A stretch of 64,000 bases of DNA from Nicotiana tabacum (taxonomy: Eukaryota > Streptophyta > Magnoliopsida > Solanales > Solanaceae): the NCBI RefSeq assembly GCF_000715075.1, contig NC_134095.1:11412222-11476221 (forward strand). The letters run 5' to 3'. The translations under genes were made by a program, and so were the position numbers. Shown piece by piece: positions 11,906 to 25,090 of the stretch; position 1 is the first letter of the stretch, and the number at the start of each line of letters is the position of its first letter. The notes under the pieces were generated by a model. It was given only the letters and a program-made list of their open reading frames with translations. It searched no databases and was not told where the DNA came from.

Positions 11906-14045
11906 AGAACTTAGGTAGCCTTGGGTTTTAGCCAGCTAAGAATGAGAACTCAAAAGAGCCCAGGTAATAAGTGAAAGAGAATAAACTAAGGTTGAGGGAC
12001 AATATTGAAGGATACAAACATAATCAAGTTGAGCACATAGAAAGGCTTAGGTATTAAGAACAGACTTAACAAAGTTTCAGAAGAACAAGTCCAACACCTA
12101 ATATATAGGTAGTCACACATTAATAGAGCAGGTTTGCAGAATTGGTGTACACAGGCTCATAGTAAGAAAAAGGTTCAAATTATGCAAAGTATAGATCTTA
12201 GTAAGAATCATATTAATTGGAAACAGGATGAGAACATGTCATTGCAAGAATTATGTAAGTAAAGCATGTTTAAGTAGCAGGATTGATAACAAAATTGAAC
12301 TCCAAGGAGAGGCTAAAGTGTGTTAGTAAGTTGCAACACATAGGCTAGATAAGCCTGAAAAGAATTCGATTAATTCAAATTAGGTTTAGGCATGTTTAAG
12401 ATTACTAACATAATGAAGTCAAAGGTTAAAGAGACCTAAAACTGAAGTAAAGCAATCAGAATTGCACACAAGAACAACCCAGAAAAACACATTAAATTAC
12501 AATCTCCTGAAGTGAAAACATATGCAAATCACAAATACATGGGAATGAAACTACGAAATCCAGTAAATTACCAGTTAAGCGAAAATACAAGAAAGAACAC
12601 ATGTCCACAGTATTTTGAATATCAACGAAGAGCAAGAACCCAGAATTTCTTGCCTTGGCTTTCAGCCGGCCAAGAACCAGAATATAGAACAAGAGTATTT
12701 AGAGAACAAAGAACAGTAACTTCAGTTTTTTAGTAAACCTTTTAACGATTCAAGTCTGTCTAAAGGGAATGAGGGGATGGGTTTATATAGTAGTAAAAAT
12801 CGAGCAACAAACAAGGAAACCTAGTAATTTAAGCAACTACCAAAGTAAATAATCATGCAAATTGATCTGAAAATCAATTTTAAGAGAGAGATCTGCAAAC
12901 TCTAACTTTCAAGGAAAGTGAAAAATCGGCAGAATTTAAACAAAAAAGTCAAACTCACACAGAATAGGACGAATATAGACAAAAATAACACGCAAAATCA
13001 GAGATTTGAACCAATTTTGGTTCGATTTGAAGAGATGTGTAAACCCTAGTTTTAGGGTACGTAAGAATAAACAAAAGATACACAAATATTCGTACTTACA
13101 ATAGAGCAAATGATAAATATAGACAGAATATCAGAAAAGTCAAGGATTTGAACCGATTTTGGTTCGATCTTTATGAGATTTGCTTGCCATGTTTAGGCAA
13201 GCTGTATAGAAGAGTAACCAGTACCAGAGAGAAGTCATATATGGCAAGAAACGACCATGGAATCCCATGCTAGGTGGGATTAGGAGAAGGATTTGGGGGA
13301 GAGACGGCTAGGGTTTAGGTTTGAGAGATGAGAGGATTCAAGGGTGGCGGACGGTGAGAAATATGATTAGGGTTGGGTGTTTGGGGTAATTAAAAGGGGT
13401 GGTTTAATGTGGGTCGTTGAACTCAGAGATCAACGTCCACGATCAGAAGGGAGTTGGGTCGGGTTTGGTTTGGACGGGTCGCGATCGGGTATTAGTCAAG
13501 GTCGTTCGGTCTTGGTCCAGGGGTAATTGGGCTAATTTGGGTCCAAATTCTGGTTTCAAAAATGGGCTATCATTTAATACCTAATATTTAGCAAAAATAA
13601 TTTATATAAATAATTAACAAATAAAAAATATTATTTATGCACTAAAATTATTAAAAATAACTACTCAACATTATAAAAATATAAAAAGTTATTTTTTGCA
13701 TAAATAATATAATTATACGTGAATATGGGCTATTATTGCAAAAATATGCAATTAGCCTAAAAATGCAAATGTAATTATAAAAAATATAGTAAAATATTTA
13801 AAAACATATATATTGGTATAAATGATGTGCTTGTATGATTAAATTACCATAAAATAATTTGAAGGATAATTACTAGATATTTATACAATAAAATGCAGAA
13901 AGAAATTGGTTTAAAACCTTTAAAAATTATGGAAAATTATGTAAAATGCTTGTATAGGTTAATAAACTAAATGATGATGCAAATATACTATTTTGAAAGT
14001 ATATGTATACAATTTAAAAATATGAGGGAAAATTGGGTATCAACA

Positions 14046-14060
14046 GCTGCCCCTCTTTAC
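14046..14060 (-). other. polypurine tract of Ogre-like element
   Basis: On the minus strand GTAAAGAGGGGCAGC directly precedes the 3' LTR start (TGTTGATACCC). This is the plus-strand primer position and fits Tat-lineage elements. Confidence 0.8.
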
Positions 14061-14579
14061 CCGGAAATGATAGAAGAATTGTCGGGTAAAGAAAATGATG
14101 ACCAATTTTGGCCGAATAGAATGAGTAATCATGTGATTAAAAGTAAGGGCCAAACCCTGGTTCCTGAGTTGCCTACATATCCCTGGTGTTACGGGAATCA
14201 GGTCGTGTGTAGTTCTGGATCCAACGGTGAACGAAACTGATGGAGTTGTTATAGGAATGGTCATGCGTTTTGGAAAGAGTTCTTTTGGGTAGGACAGTAT
14301 TAGATGAATTTATGCGAAATCATGAGTATGAATTTGAGGTGTTATAGGTGTATCACAGGGCAGGTATCTGAACGGTTATCGATTAAAAGTGGGTAACTGA
14401 TAGTGATCGGTTGTATTTTGAAATAATTGAAGGATGCGAATGTTATGAATGGGAACCATAGCGAAGATTGCTACCGTTTGAAGAACGATTACTTCCTAGA
14501 TTACCTGGCTAATTTAAAACATGATGCATAAAAATATATATGGATTATTGCAAAAATTTAGACGTGATGCAAATTCCCT

Positions 14580-14835
14580 CTGGACCACGAAGGTTGTCTT
14601 TGGACAGTGAGGATGATATCCTTAGACCATGATGTCCCAGGCCATGAATCATGATAAGGGATTCTCAGGACATGAAATGATGTTCTCGGGACATGAAAAT
14701 GGTGCCTCTGAACTATGACGCCTTTGAATAATAATGTGCAATATTGAGAGATCCTCAGGCCATGACATGGTGTCTTCCGGCTATGAGAATGATGCCTTCG
14801 AACTATGATTCCTTTGGACGAAATGGCAATATTTC
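14580..14835 (-). repeat. degenerate ~30-base tandem repeat in Ogre 3' UTR
   Basis: Repeated variants of a unit containing CATGAAATGATG and CTCGGGAC or similar. They are less regular than the adjacent hairpin array, and no stable stem is obvious. Confidence 0.45.
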
Positions 14836-14984
14836 ATCCCATGAGATGCAAAGACATGATGCTGGGTCATATAAGAAGCGAAACAAGATAGAGTTTAGCC
14901 TTGCATAAGATTGGGACAAAGCCTAGCCCCGGGAAGGCAAAATAGTGCTAGATTTCAAGTAGCATAGCATTCAGTATTATGTAA

Positions 14985-15507
14985 GGAAAGGTAGAGCTTA
15001 GCCTTATATAGTTGAGGAGGTAGTGCTTAGCCTCACCCAAGAAAGGGAGACAGTGCTTAGTCTCATGCAATTGAGGAGGCAGGGCTTAGCCTCATGCAAA
15101 ATGGGAGACAATGCTTAGTCTCATGTAATGGAAGGCAGTGCTTAGCCTTATGCAATTGAGGAGGCAGGGCTTAGCGTCATGCAGGATGGGAGACAGTGCT
15201 TAGTCTCATGCAAGGAAAGGCAGTGCTTAGCCTTATACAGAAAGGAGACAATGCTTAGTCCCATGCAAAGAAAGGAGATAGGCCTTAGTCTCATTCAATG
15301 GAAGGCAATGCTTAGACTTATACAATTGAGGAGGCAGGGCTTAGCCTTATGCAGGAAAATGAGACAATGCATAGTCTCGTGCAAGGAAAGGAGATAGGGC
15401 TAAGACTCATGCAATGGAAGGCAATGCTTAGCCTTATGCAAGAAGAGGAGGCAATGCTTAGTCTCGTGCAAGGAAAGGAGACAGGGCTTAGTCTCATGCA
15501 AAGAAAA
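14985..15507 (-). repeat. tandem hairpin array in Ogre 3' UTR
   Basis: About eighteen units of roughly 26-32 bases, each with a 5-base stem around an 8-base loop close to AGTGCTTA (plus strand). Three main stem types occur: GAGAC/GTCTC, GAGGC/GCCTC and AAGGC/GCCTT. Several units have G-T wobble forms (AAGGT/GCCTT, GAGGT/GCCTC, GAGAT/GTCTC) and a few carry a single mismatch. The order often runs AAGGC, GAGGC, GAGAC, which suggests a three-unit higher-order repeat. Minisatellites in Ogre 3' UTRs are known; paired arm changes are what stand out here. Confidence 0.85.
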
Positions 15508-16140
15508 GATAATGAGTGATAGCAGAGTATTTCTTATCAGGAGACATGTTTGCGTTTGGCAACTTTGTCGTTATAAAGGTAGTGATTTTGATATGTGTGT
15601 ATTTGCGAATACTCCTGTTATGTTCATTGTGCCTCCATCCAAAGAAAAATTGTGAGTTTTATGGGATGGTTAGTTCGTTCCTTTGCTTGCTTGCTTTGCT
15701 TTGCTCGGCTCTGGGGATCCTGTTTGAGTTACACTGGGTAACATCCGACTGCCATAGGAATAAAGTTTTTGAAATATATGCATGCATTTGATAAATATAG
15801 TTGTTTAAAAACATAGTAGTATACGATATCGAGTAAATTAAAGGAACCAATGACTATGACAGTTTAGAGACATTGCGACTTCTTTGCATTAGAATTTTGA
15901 GGATCTTCCCCAAAATTATGCCCTAGTTTAATAAGCGGTTCTTCAGCCGTTCCGCATATGATGAAATTAGCTGAACTTGTTCTGGAATTCTATCCCAATT
16001 TCTGACCATGGGAAAATGAAGATTTTATTAAGATGTGACCGAACCCACAGGGCTGTCTACGTATTCCCTCTTAAACGGGAATCAGGTCAAACGTAGTTCA
16101 GTTATATTAGATGAAAAACGTAAACAATCTAAACATAGTA

Positions 16141-17303
16141 TCATTTGACTGCATTTGATTTGATAGGTTTTGGCCAAATTTCTTCGTCCATTTCTGCAAG
16201 TATGAGCGCTCCTCCTGTTAGTACTCTGTGAACCATGTAGGGCCCTTGCCAATTGGGTGAAAACTTTCCTTTGGCTTCATCCTGATGTGGAAATATTCCT
16301 TTCAGCACCAGCTGCCCCAGTGTGAAATGTCTAGGTCTAACCCTTTTGTTGAAAGCTTTGAACATTCTATTCTGATAAATTTGACCGTGGCATACCACAT
16401 TCATTCTTTTCCTGTTAATGAGGGCTAATTATTCATAGTGACTTCTTAACCATTCTGCATCACTGAGTTCTACTTCTTGTATAATTCTCGAAGAAGGAAG
16501 TTCGACCTCGACAGGAATGACAGCTTCAGACCGTAGACCAACATGTAGGGAGTTGCTCCGGTTGATGTGCGAATTGTGGGTCGATACCCCAATAAGTCAA
16601 ATGGTAATTTCTCATGTCATTGCTTGTGATTGTCCACCATTTTCCTTAGAGTTTTCTTGATGTTCTTGTTGGTATCCTCCACAGTTCCATTCATTTGAGG
16701 TCTGTATGCTGTGGAATTCTTATGCTTGATTTTGAAGGTTTCACACATAGCTTTCATTATGTTGTTGAGGTTAGTGGCATTTTCAGTGATGATGGATTCT
16801 GGCACCCCGAATCGGCAAACAATACGATCTTTGACAAAATGTGTGACAACTTTCTTAGTTAGAGCCTTATAAGAAGCAGCTTCAACCCATTTTGTGAAGT
16901 AGTCTATGACTACTAAAATGAACCTGTGCCCGTTTAAAGCGGCGGGCTCGATCGGACCGATGGCATCCATTCCCCAAGCGACAAAAGGCCAAGGTGCACT
17001 TGTTGCATTGAGTTCATTTGGTGGTACTCATATCATATCTGTATGTATCTGACACTGGTGACACTTTTGGACATACTTGATGCAATCCGTTTCCCTAGTC
17101 ATCCAAAAATATCTTGCTCTCAATATCTTCTGGGCTAAAACGAAACCGTTCATGTGTGGTCCGCAAGTTTTGGCATGTATCTCTTTGAGCAGTTTGGAAG
17201 CTTCCTTGGCATCAAGCACTGTAATAATCCTAGGTCTGGAGTCCTTCTGTACAGAATTCTTCCACTTTGGAAGAAATGGTTGGATAATCTTCGGAGTGTG
17301 CAT
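16141..17303 (-). pseudogene. Ogre-like integrase (broken)
   Basis: The N-terminal zinc-binding HHCC segment is visible at 17303-17028 (HAKTCGPHMNG through CHQCQ). The core follows at 16970-16617, with the first catalytic Asp in MDAIGPIEP and the last Glu in GTVEDTNKN. The second catalytic position reads ITENATN, so Glu stands where Asp is expected. A C-terminal fragment ending IWPKPIKSNAVK is at 16404-16141. Stops and frameshifts separate the pieces, so no active integrase can be made from this copy. Confidence 0.8.
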
Positions 17304-17416
17304 TTCTGAGTATGATTTGCATGCTCCGGGTATTCTCCTTTTGCCAAGTATTCTTTGATATCATGGAACCACGGATTCCCATCCGTTTCTTCTTCAACAT
17401 GAGCGCAATAAGCTAG

Positions 17417-18560
17417 CTAATTATGGATTCTTACTGGAATAGGGTCGATGAAATTCTTTTTTGGGTGATGTATCATGGAAGACAAAGTAGCCAATGCGTT
17501 TGTGAACTCATTCAGGATTCTCGGAACATGTTTGAATTCTATCTTTGTAAACCTCTTTATCAGCTCTTGCACATGATATAGATATGGTAGTATTTTGGTA
17601 TTCTTTGTAGCCCACTCTCTAAGAACCTGATGTACCAGAATGTCTGAATCACCACTTACCAGCAATTTTTGGATATTCATGTCAATAGCCAGATTAAGCC
17701 CTAAGATGCAAGCCTCATACTCTGCCATATTGTTGGTGCACGGAAACCTGAGTTTCACGGATACCGAATAATGTTGACCTGTATTTGATACCAAAATAGC
17801 TCCAATACCTACTCCTTCGAAATTCGCGTCCCCATCAAAGAATATTCTCCGACCGTCGTAGGTTTCGACGATATCTTCTTCTACAAATGATACTTCTTCA
17901 TCGGGAAAATATGTTTTCAGTGGTTCATATTCTCCTCCTACAGGATTATATACAAAATGATTTGTTAATGCTTGCCCCTTGACCGCCTTCTGAGTCACAT
18001 AGACAGTATCAAATTCACTCAATAGTATCTGCCATTTTGCTAGTTTCCCTGTAGGCACTGGTTTCTGGAAAATGTATTTTAGAGGATCCATCCTCGATAT
18101 GAGATTTGTCGTGTAGGCATAGAAGTAATGCCTCAACTTCTGAGCTATCCATGTTAAAACGCAGCAGGTGCATTCCAGCAAAGAATACCATGCTTCATAG
18201 GGTGTGAACTTCTTACTCAGATAGTATATTGCCTACTCTTTTCTCCCCGTCTAGTCATGTTGTCCTAAGATACAACCGAAAGCCCTATCTAATACGGACA
18301 AATAGAGTAGCAAAGGTCTCCCAGGTTCCAGCAGGACCAGGACTGGAGGTGTAGATAAGTATTCCTTGATTTTGTCAAAAGCTTTATGGCAGTCTTCAGT
18401 CCAACTTCTTGTGGCATCCTCCTTTAACATTTTGAAAATCGGCTATCAGATCACGGTTGATTGTGCTATGAAGCGGCTGATGTAATTGAGATGCCTTAAG
18501 AAACTCATCACAATTTTCTTATTCTTTTGCGGAGGTAAATCCTGGATAGCCTTGACCTTT
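17417..18560 (-). pseudogene. Ogre-like RNase H and second, archaeal-type RNase H
   Basis: Segment 18181-17417 reads through the end of the canonical RNase H region and its connector. It then shows an archaeal-type RNase H domain: FFDGDANFEG with the first acidic residue, NNMAEYEACILGL, and VSGDSDILVHQV. The region 18560-18182 holds the first RNase H in broken frames. Two RNase H domains in tandem are diagnostic for Tat/Ogre elements. Confidence 0.75.
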
Positions 18561-18580
18561 GACGGGTCTAGCTCAATTCC

Positions 18581-19615
18581 TTAATGGCTGACGATGCATC
18601 CTAATAACTTTCCAATAGGGACTCCAAAGGCACATTTTGCGGGATTCAGTTTCAAATTATACCTTCGAAGTTGATCAAAGAACTTTCTCAAGTCTGCTAT
18701 GTGATATGTGCCCTTCTTGGATTTGATGATGACGTCGTCCACGTACACTTCTATCTCTTTATGTATCATGTAGTGGAAAATGGTTTTCATGGCTCTCATA
18801 TAAGTGGCCCCAGCATTCTTTTGACCAAATGGCATCATTTTATAGCAATACACACCCCATGGTGTAATAAAAGCTTTCTTCTCGGCAACTTCTTCCTCCA
18901 TCTAGATTTGATGATATCCCGCGAAGCAATCCACAAAGGATTAGAGTTCATGTTTGGCACAATTGTCGATTAATATGTGTATGTTGGGTATCGAAAAATC
19001 ATCTTTGGGACTTGCTCTGTTTAAATCCCGATAGTCGACACATACTCTAACCTTTCCATCCTTCTTCGAAACTGGCACGATGTTAGCCAACCAGGTAGGA
19101 TATTCGACCACTCTGAGAACTTTAGCTTTAGTCTACTTGGTGACTTCCTCTTTGATTTTCAGACTCATATCTGGCTTGAACTTTCTGAGTTTCTACTTTA
19201 CTGGCGGACACATCAAATTAGTAGGTAGCTTATGAGCCACTATAGACGTGTTCAAACCAGTCATATCATCATAAGACCATGTGAAAATATCTTCATACTC
19301 TTTCAGGAAATAGGTATATTCTTCTTTCTCTGATGGTGACAGGTGAATGCTTATGCGAGCTTCTTTGATTGTTTCGGAATCTCCCAAATTGACGATCTCG
19401 ATTTCATCCAGATTAGACTTAGGCTTGTTCTCGAAAAATTTCACTTCTCTGACAATTTCCTCAGGTATTATATCTTCTTCTTCTATTTCCTCTGAATCAC
19501 TATCCTTATGTTGCATTGTCTCATTACATGTCACAGTTGTTGGTTTATCAGGATAAGTAATAATAATGTTGTAGAGAGAAAATGTAAAGGATAATATTAA
19601 ATACCAAAATAGCAA
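18581..19615 (-). pseudogene. Ogre-like reverse transcriptase with upstream pol linker (broken)
   Basis: The 19615-19193 part is an acidic linker leading to the RT entry motif (YEDIFTWSYDDMTGL). RT fingers and palm lie between 19190 and 18581, with the active-site YVDD in EVYVDDVIIKSKKG and the NPAKCAFGV segment. A TAG interrupts before the palm (about 18902) and other in-frame stops are present. Confidence 0.8.
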
Positions 19616-20158
19616 TGCATTGGATAAATCTTGAAAACATTAAAACAAGTACGGCTCGATGACTCGAGCAATTATTTCAAAACAAAATACGTCTAAAAAA
19701 ATACTGAAAATGTCTTAAATGCTGAAAATTGCTTTTTTTTAAAAAAAATAGATCATGCTAATTGCCAGGCTATCCAGGAACTCGACAGGCTCGGGATGGT
19801 GCAGTAGTCCAGTTCTTGAGAACAACTCCTTTTCCCACAGTCTGAATTGTAAGGTCTTCCTCCTCCTCCTCATCAACTATTGCATTGCAATCCATGTCTT
19901 CATCGTGCAAAAATAGACTCCTCAAGCCAGCTAAAGCCTTATCTTCCTTAGATCCCCATATCACGTTAGTCTATTGAAATGTCTAGTGCAAGTGCAGTAT
20001 TAGCTGTTCAAAAAGGTAATAAGGACCACACTATGGTGGCAACCAATTCTGATACTCATGACAGGTGTGTTCATACCCAAGCCCAAAAGTTGTGTCGTGA
20101 CGCTTTAGCTGTATCGGTTTGGTGATTCCTTGGAGATTCTTGTGGAGACCCTTGTCGG

Positions 20159-21366
20159 TTAATACCATGTCCATAACAATATGCTTTCAATATTGTTACT
20201 CCACCATTTGTCTTTCTCAATTGCATTGATGCGCTCGATGCGATGGTACGTTTCTCCACCGAACTTCCTTCTATTCTCGATGACCGGAATAGTCTGATTG
20301 GTATAAATTGGATTGCTTCCGTCCTCATGGATGATTACTTCTTGATGATTCAATTCGAACTTCATGGCCTGGTGTAGCATAGAGGCTACGGATCCAATAG
20401 CATGTATCCACAGTCGTCCTAACAACAGATTGTATATGGCGGATATGTCCAATACTTGAAATTCAACATCAAACCAAGTCGGGCCCATCTATAAACATAG
20501 GTTGATTTCCCCAATCGTGGCCCTTTGGGACCCATCGAATGCTTTAACGTTCATAGTTCCTCCTCGTATCTCATGCAAACCTTTACCCAACCTCTTCAAA
20601 TTAGTTAATGGACAAATATTGAGACTTGAACCCCCATCTATGAGGACCCTAGCAATGAATTTATCCTCAAACTGCACTGTGATATGTAGTGCTCTATTGT
20701 GACTCAGTCTTTCTGGTGGTATCTCATCTTCATGAAAAGTGATCTTGTGGTTTTCCAACACTTGTCCTACCATATTGGTCATTTCTCCGCAAGTGATGTT
20801 GTTGGGTACATAGGCTTCGTTCAACACTTTCATCAATGCATTCTTATGCGCCTCAGAATTCTATAGTAGTGGCAGAATGGATATCTGAGCAAGGGTTTTG
20901 TTCAGATGATCAACCACAGAATACACTCTTGCTTCTACCTTTCTCCAAATATCATCCGGCCAGTTTCAATGATAGGCTGTTTCGGAGCGGCTTCTTTACT
21001 TGTTCCTCCCAAATGGTCGGGAGTGTAAACCCTGCCGGTTCTGGTCATACCTTGTGCTATACCATTTTCTTCCATTTTCCCCTTTCCTTTCCTTCTCGCC
21101 TCTGCAGCATAGTCATATGGTATGGCATTGGACTTAAAGGACGTTGTTGTTGCTACTGTCACAGTGAAAGGTGTGGTCACTTCCACCTCAAACAGGGTTG
21201 GCGTAGCTGAGGCCTTTGTTACTTCAACCTCAAACGGGGTCAGTGCGGTTATTTCTACCTCAATTGGTGACTGAATCTGCATTATAATAGGTGTGAGAAT
21301 GATTGGAGGTAGGTTCATCCCCTTCACGAATAAGCCCGATTGATACTTCCGGATCCTATTCTTCAT
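20159..21366 (-). pseudogene. Ogre-like protease region (broken)
   Basis: Retropepsin-like motif LIDGGSSLNICP in 20836-20489 has DGGS in place of DTGS, as is usual for these elements. The frame continues as GPTWFDVEFQVLD and NLLLGRLWIHAIG in 20488-20159. The 21366-20935 piece is low-complexity gag-pro linker. Stops divide the segments. Confidence 0.65.
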
Positions 21367-21499
21367 CAGTTTCGATCACATTTGACCCTTCACCCCTATG
21401 ATCTGGGAGGGATTGTTGCGGACATTAGGTGCAACCTATTTTGCTTGTATAACCTTGGTGTCAATCATCATCTGGATCTTATCCTTCAAAGTGCGACAT

Positions 21500-23140
21500 T
21501 TATCGATAATATGACCCTTCATACCCGAGTGGTAGGCACATGTCTTGTTTGGATTGACCCACTGAGAGGAATTTTCCATGGCAACGGGGGGAATAGGAGT
21601 GACATAACCGGCCAACCTTCAGTCTTTCATACAATTGATCGATGGGTTCAACAATATGAGTGTATTGTCTGGACTGTCTACGGTCAAAATTTGGTTTGGG
21701 TTTTTGGTAGTTTTGGCGGGTTGGTGGCGAGTGGTAGCATGTTGGCTGAGTGTTATAGGTATGGTAAATTGTGGCGGGTTGTTGGTATCTAGGAGGTGAA
21801 GGCTGATATGTGGGTGGTGGTGTTTGGTATGTGAGGGGAGATTTCGGACCTTGCGCTACCATCACTGCCCCTATTAGAAATACCGCCTGACTGCAAGGCT
21901 TTGTTTGTAGCCTGTAGTGCCTCAAAATTTTTCACCATTCTTCTTTTAATTCCTTCCCCTATTCTTTTTCTCGTTTGATGATATCGGAGAACTTATGGTT
22001 TCTAATAACCATCATTCATAGTATTGTGGATCTTGAGCTTTGACGAAGAACTTGCCGTCCTTACTTCTGCTGCTTTTGATCTCCATCGAGTAGCATACTC
22101 ATGGAAAGTTTTTGTTGGCTTCTTCTTAAGATTCTAAATGTAGAAAACGTCTAGCACATTTTGTATTGAACCTGAATCGATCCATAAAATCTGATGCCAT
22201 GCTTACTCAGTTAACCCATTTCTTCGGGTTTTGACTAATGTACCAGGACAGGGCGTCTCCCGTGAGGCTCCTCATGAACAACTTCATGTGGATTCTTTCA
22301 TCTTTAGCAATCCCTAAGAGCTTGTCACAATATGTTCTCAAGTGTACCTTCGGATCACTTGTCCCATCGAACATTTCGAACTTAGGAGTTTGTAACCCTC
22401 TGGCTATTCCACATCCGGCTGAATACACAAATCTCATAGTTCAAACCTTCGATGGTTTTACCACCTTCAACACCTTGGACTCGACTAGTAAGTTTCTTGA
22501 GCTCCTCTGCCATGTTCTTGATGAGTAGGTCCTTCTCGACGGACTCTGTTGTGTACAGGGTCTGTTGTGGAGTATGTGGTAAGGTTTCCATGTATATAAG
22601 GTTGCTTTGATGGACTCTAGGAATTTGGGAGTAGTGGTGGTCGTTGGTTGAGTTTTGGGGATCAGGGGTAGGTTGTGGTGCAATTTGAGGAGTGTGGTAG
22701 GTGGTGGTTTATGGATATTGCGTCAGATGGTGATGATGTTGTGGAGGGGTCGGTGCTGGCAGAGGATTATGATTTTGAGTAGGTGTGTCATACTGATGAT
22801 GTGCAGGAGGGTTTTGTTGGGTTTATGTATTTTGGGAAGGTTATGGGTTTTTGGTGTTTTGTTGGTTGACGTCGGGGATGTTCAGGGTAAGAGAAAGGTT
22901 TTCCAAGTTCCAGACCTACTCAAGTTCCCTTTGTAGCTCCAGTATTTTTTGCTCCAACCGTAAGACCAAATCATTATGTGCCAGAGTACTCCGACCATCC
23001 GAAGTCTTGAATTCTCCTCATGCGTAGCGTTGTCTTTCCTAATATTTCTCATATCATCCATTTTGGCTTTTCCCTTGCTTTTAGGATTACTTGGAGGAGA
23101 AGGTGGTGGATGATCTTTGGATCTGGTGTGATATGCTGAT
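21500..23140 (-). pseudogene. Ogre-like gag (broken)
   Basis: Capsid-like motif at 22437-22207: PKFEMFDGTSDPKVHLRTY followed by MRSLTGDALSWY, the retrotransposon gag core. Upstream is a basic, proline-rich start (YHTRSKDHPPPSPP near 23140), then a coiled-coil stretch and a Pro/Thr/Tyr-rich linker. Downstream (21925-21500) is a Pro/Tyr/Gln-rich tail. Several frameshifts and stops are present. Confidence 0.7.
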
Positions 23141-23503
23141 GATGCCAGTATGCAGGAACGAATCTTAGGGGATGGGAATAAACAAATAAGGAAAAAAGAA
23201 AACAAAAAGGTAAACAAGTCAATAAGGAGTATTTAAAAGGATATTTGCGGTATTTAAACACATATTGCAGAATTATAAATTCGTGTCCTAGTTTGGGGAC
23301 CCCATTGTGCCCGAGGTAGGCCTAAGAGACATATAGATTTGGAGAAAATCGATGCCAATAACTGCGCCATTTCATTAATATGATAAATGAACCAAATCTC
23401 TATTAAAACGATAATAATTATAAAGAGTCACTAATGGCATTTGCCTTATTACAACCAAAAGTCTAAAACGAGTCTAGAAAGAAAGTAAAACATCATTCCT
23501 AAT

Positions 23504-25090
23504 CTATTTGGTCCTAGAGGGGCCTTCTCTATGCTTGGCCTTCTTTGCTCCATCGATCAGATCCCCTAGGTCGCTCATGTCCAACAGTAGATATGCCCTT
23601 GCTAGATGCCCTCCTTCATTGCCCTCTTCATTCTGATAGTCCGAGATCCTTTTCCTCATCTTTCCCTTAAGCTCTATCAACCCCTGCTCTAAATATTCCA
23701 ACATCTCTATTGATTTAGTAGCGATTTCTCTCCACTCGTTGTTTGCTTCCATGTCCACTTTATGTTGTTCCAAATGTCTGGCTTCAGAATCGAAAACCCT
23801 TTTGCGCAACATCCTGTGTGTGACTTGTGCTTCAGCAGCGTCGTCTATTACCTTATTTTTCAAATTAATCCCTGGCTTGGCATCCCTCGCTATATCATCT
23901 ACCAACCATGATGGATAGAAGTGCACATGACCGGTATGATACAGATCTGACTTGACGATATCTTTTTTCACAATGATCTTTTGATGACACATATGTTGTG
24001 CCTCGAACTTAAATGGAATGGCGTTCCCGTGGAAATTTGCTTTGTACTGAACCATTTTAGAAACTTGTGGTATAACCTGTTTTCTCCCAACTTGCAACAT
24101 GACCCTGATAGAAGCATAAGGATAGATCCCCCTTAATCCGATTAGCACTAGATGAAGAGCATCTATCAACATGATGATGAATTAGCTACTAGGGAACCAT
24201 TCGAACATCCAGTGTACCTTTTCATCAACCAAATTGCTAAAGAAATATACCCAGCTTACAGCGTTTTCCGATTGTGCGAACCTGTTTGGGATAAAAGTCA
24301 TTCTCTTTGGATGGTGATAGGCTATGTGTTCATTCCATGGTTACCACGGAAGTTCTTGACGGTATTCTCCCCTCTGAAGGTGTTCTAACAACCATACTTA
24401 CAGCAACAGACTACAACCCTTGAAATGCCTATACCCCTTTTTGCAACGGTTTAAAGCCTGGTACATATCAGCCAGAATCATAGGGACAATAGTGTAAGTT
24501 TGCCCCTCAATCCCCTCCATTAAAGTCTTAGTGACCATAGCTAGGCGAGTGTGGATCCTTTCTCCTTGTATTGAAAATACCAGCATCCCCAAAAAATAGA
24601 CAATGAATACAAAAACTCGGTGGTGAGTCCAGCCCAAAGAAGTGATGGCAAACTAATCATGGTAAAGGCGGTATGACTTGTTATGCCCATAACGCTCATA
24701 GAGAAAATCGAACGATATGTAAGACTTCTTCAGAAAGACTAAATCATCATTTTTTCTGAAACCCATCATTTTCAAGATACCTCGAGAAGTGCAGTTTTCC
24801 GGTACCAACAAACCAGGGATATCCCATGAGAGCCCAGCAAAACCTCATATTTCTTCTAAAAGGGGGGTCATTTCTATGTCACCGAAACGGAAAACGGCTC
24901 TCTTCTTATCCCAGAACATGGTGGCGGCCTCAATTAATGCATTATTTGGATGAATGTCTAACATAGAGGGTAAATTCCCGAGGACTTTCTTCACATGGTT
25001 TTTTTCACTTGGTGCGAGATTTTCCCACCAATCCAGCAGCAAAGGTGGGATATTTTGAACCATGCCAAACCTGGGGACTTCGTGCCTCAT
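23504..25090 (-). pseudogene. Ogre ORF1-like protein (DUF7745-like), broken
   Basis: An extra frame before gag starts with ATG at 25090 (MRHEVPRFGMV) and reads through LLLDWWENLAPSEKNHVKK and FRFGDIEMTPLLEEI. A TGA stops it near 24845; the same protein resumes in fragments 24637-24398 and 24172-23504. The last has a charged helical tail rich in Glu, Arg and Lys. Ogre elements are known for an ORF1 of unknown function in this place. The match to the DUF7745 family is from memory and needs a search. Confidence 0.6.

Larger units (their letters stand above)
9976..14045 (-). repeat. 3' LTR of Ogre-like element
   Basis: A 4070-base LTR that aligns with 25922-32490 apart from the solo LTR insertion and a 304-base deletion in the other copy. 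No host coding region lies inside. It contains eleven scattered copies of a CCTATAG motif (listed) and a duplicated block at 11730-11905. Confidence 0.85.

Noticed and set aside
15179..15397. Open frame with repeating MQR/KER and LCR-type motifs in the Ogre 3' UTR.
   Set aside because: Translation of the tandem hairpin array on the antisense strand of the element; not a gene.
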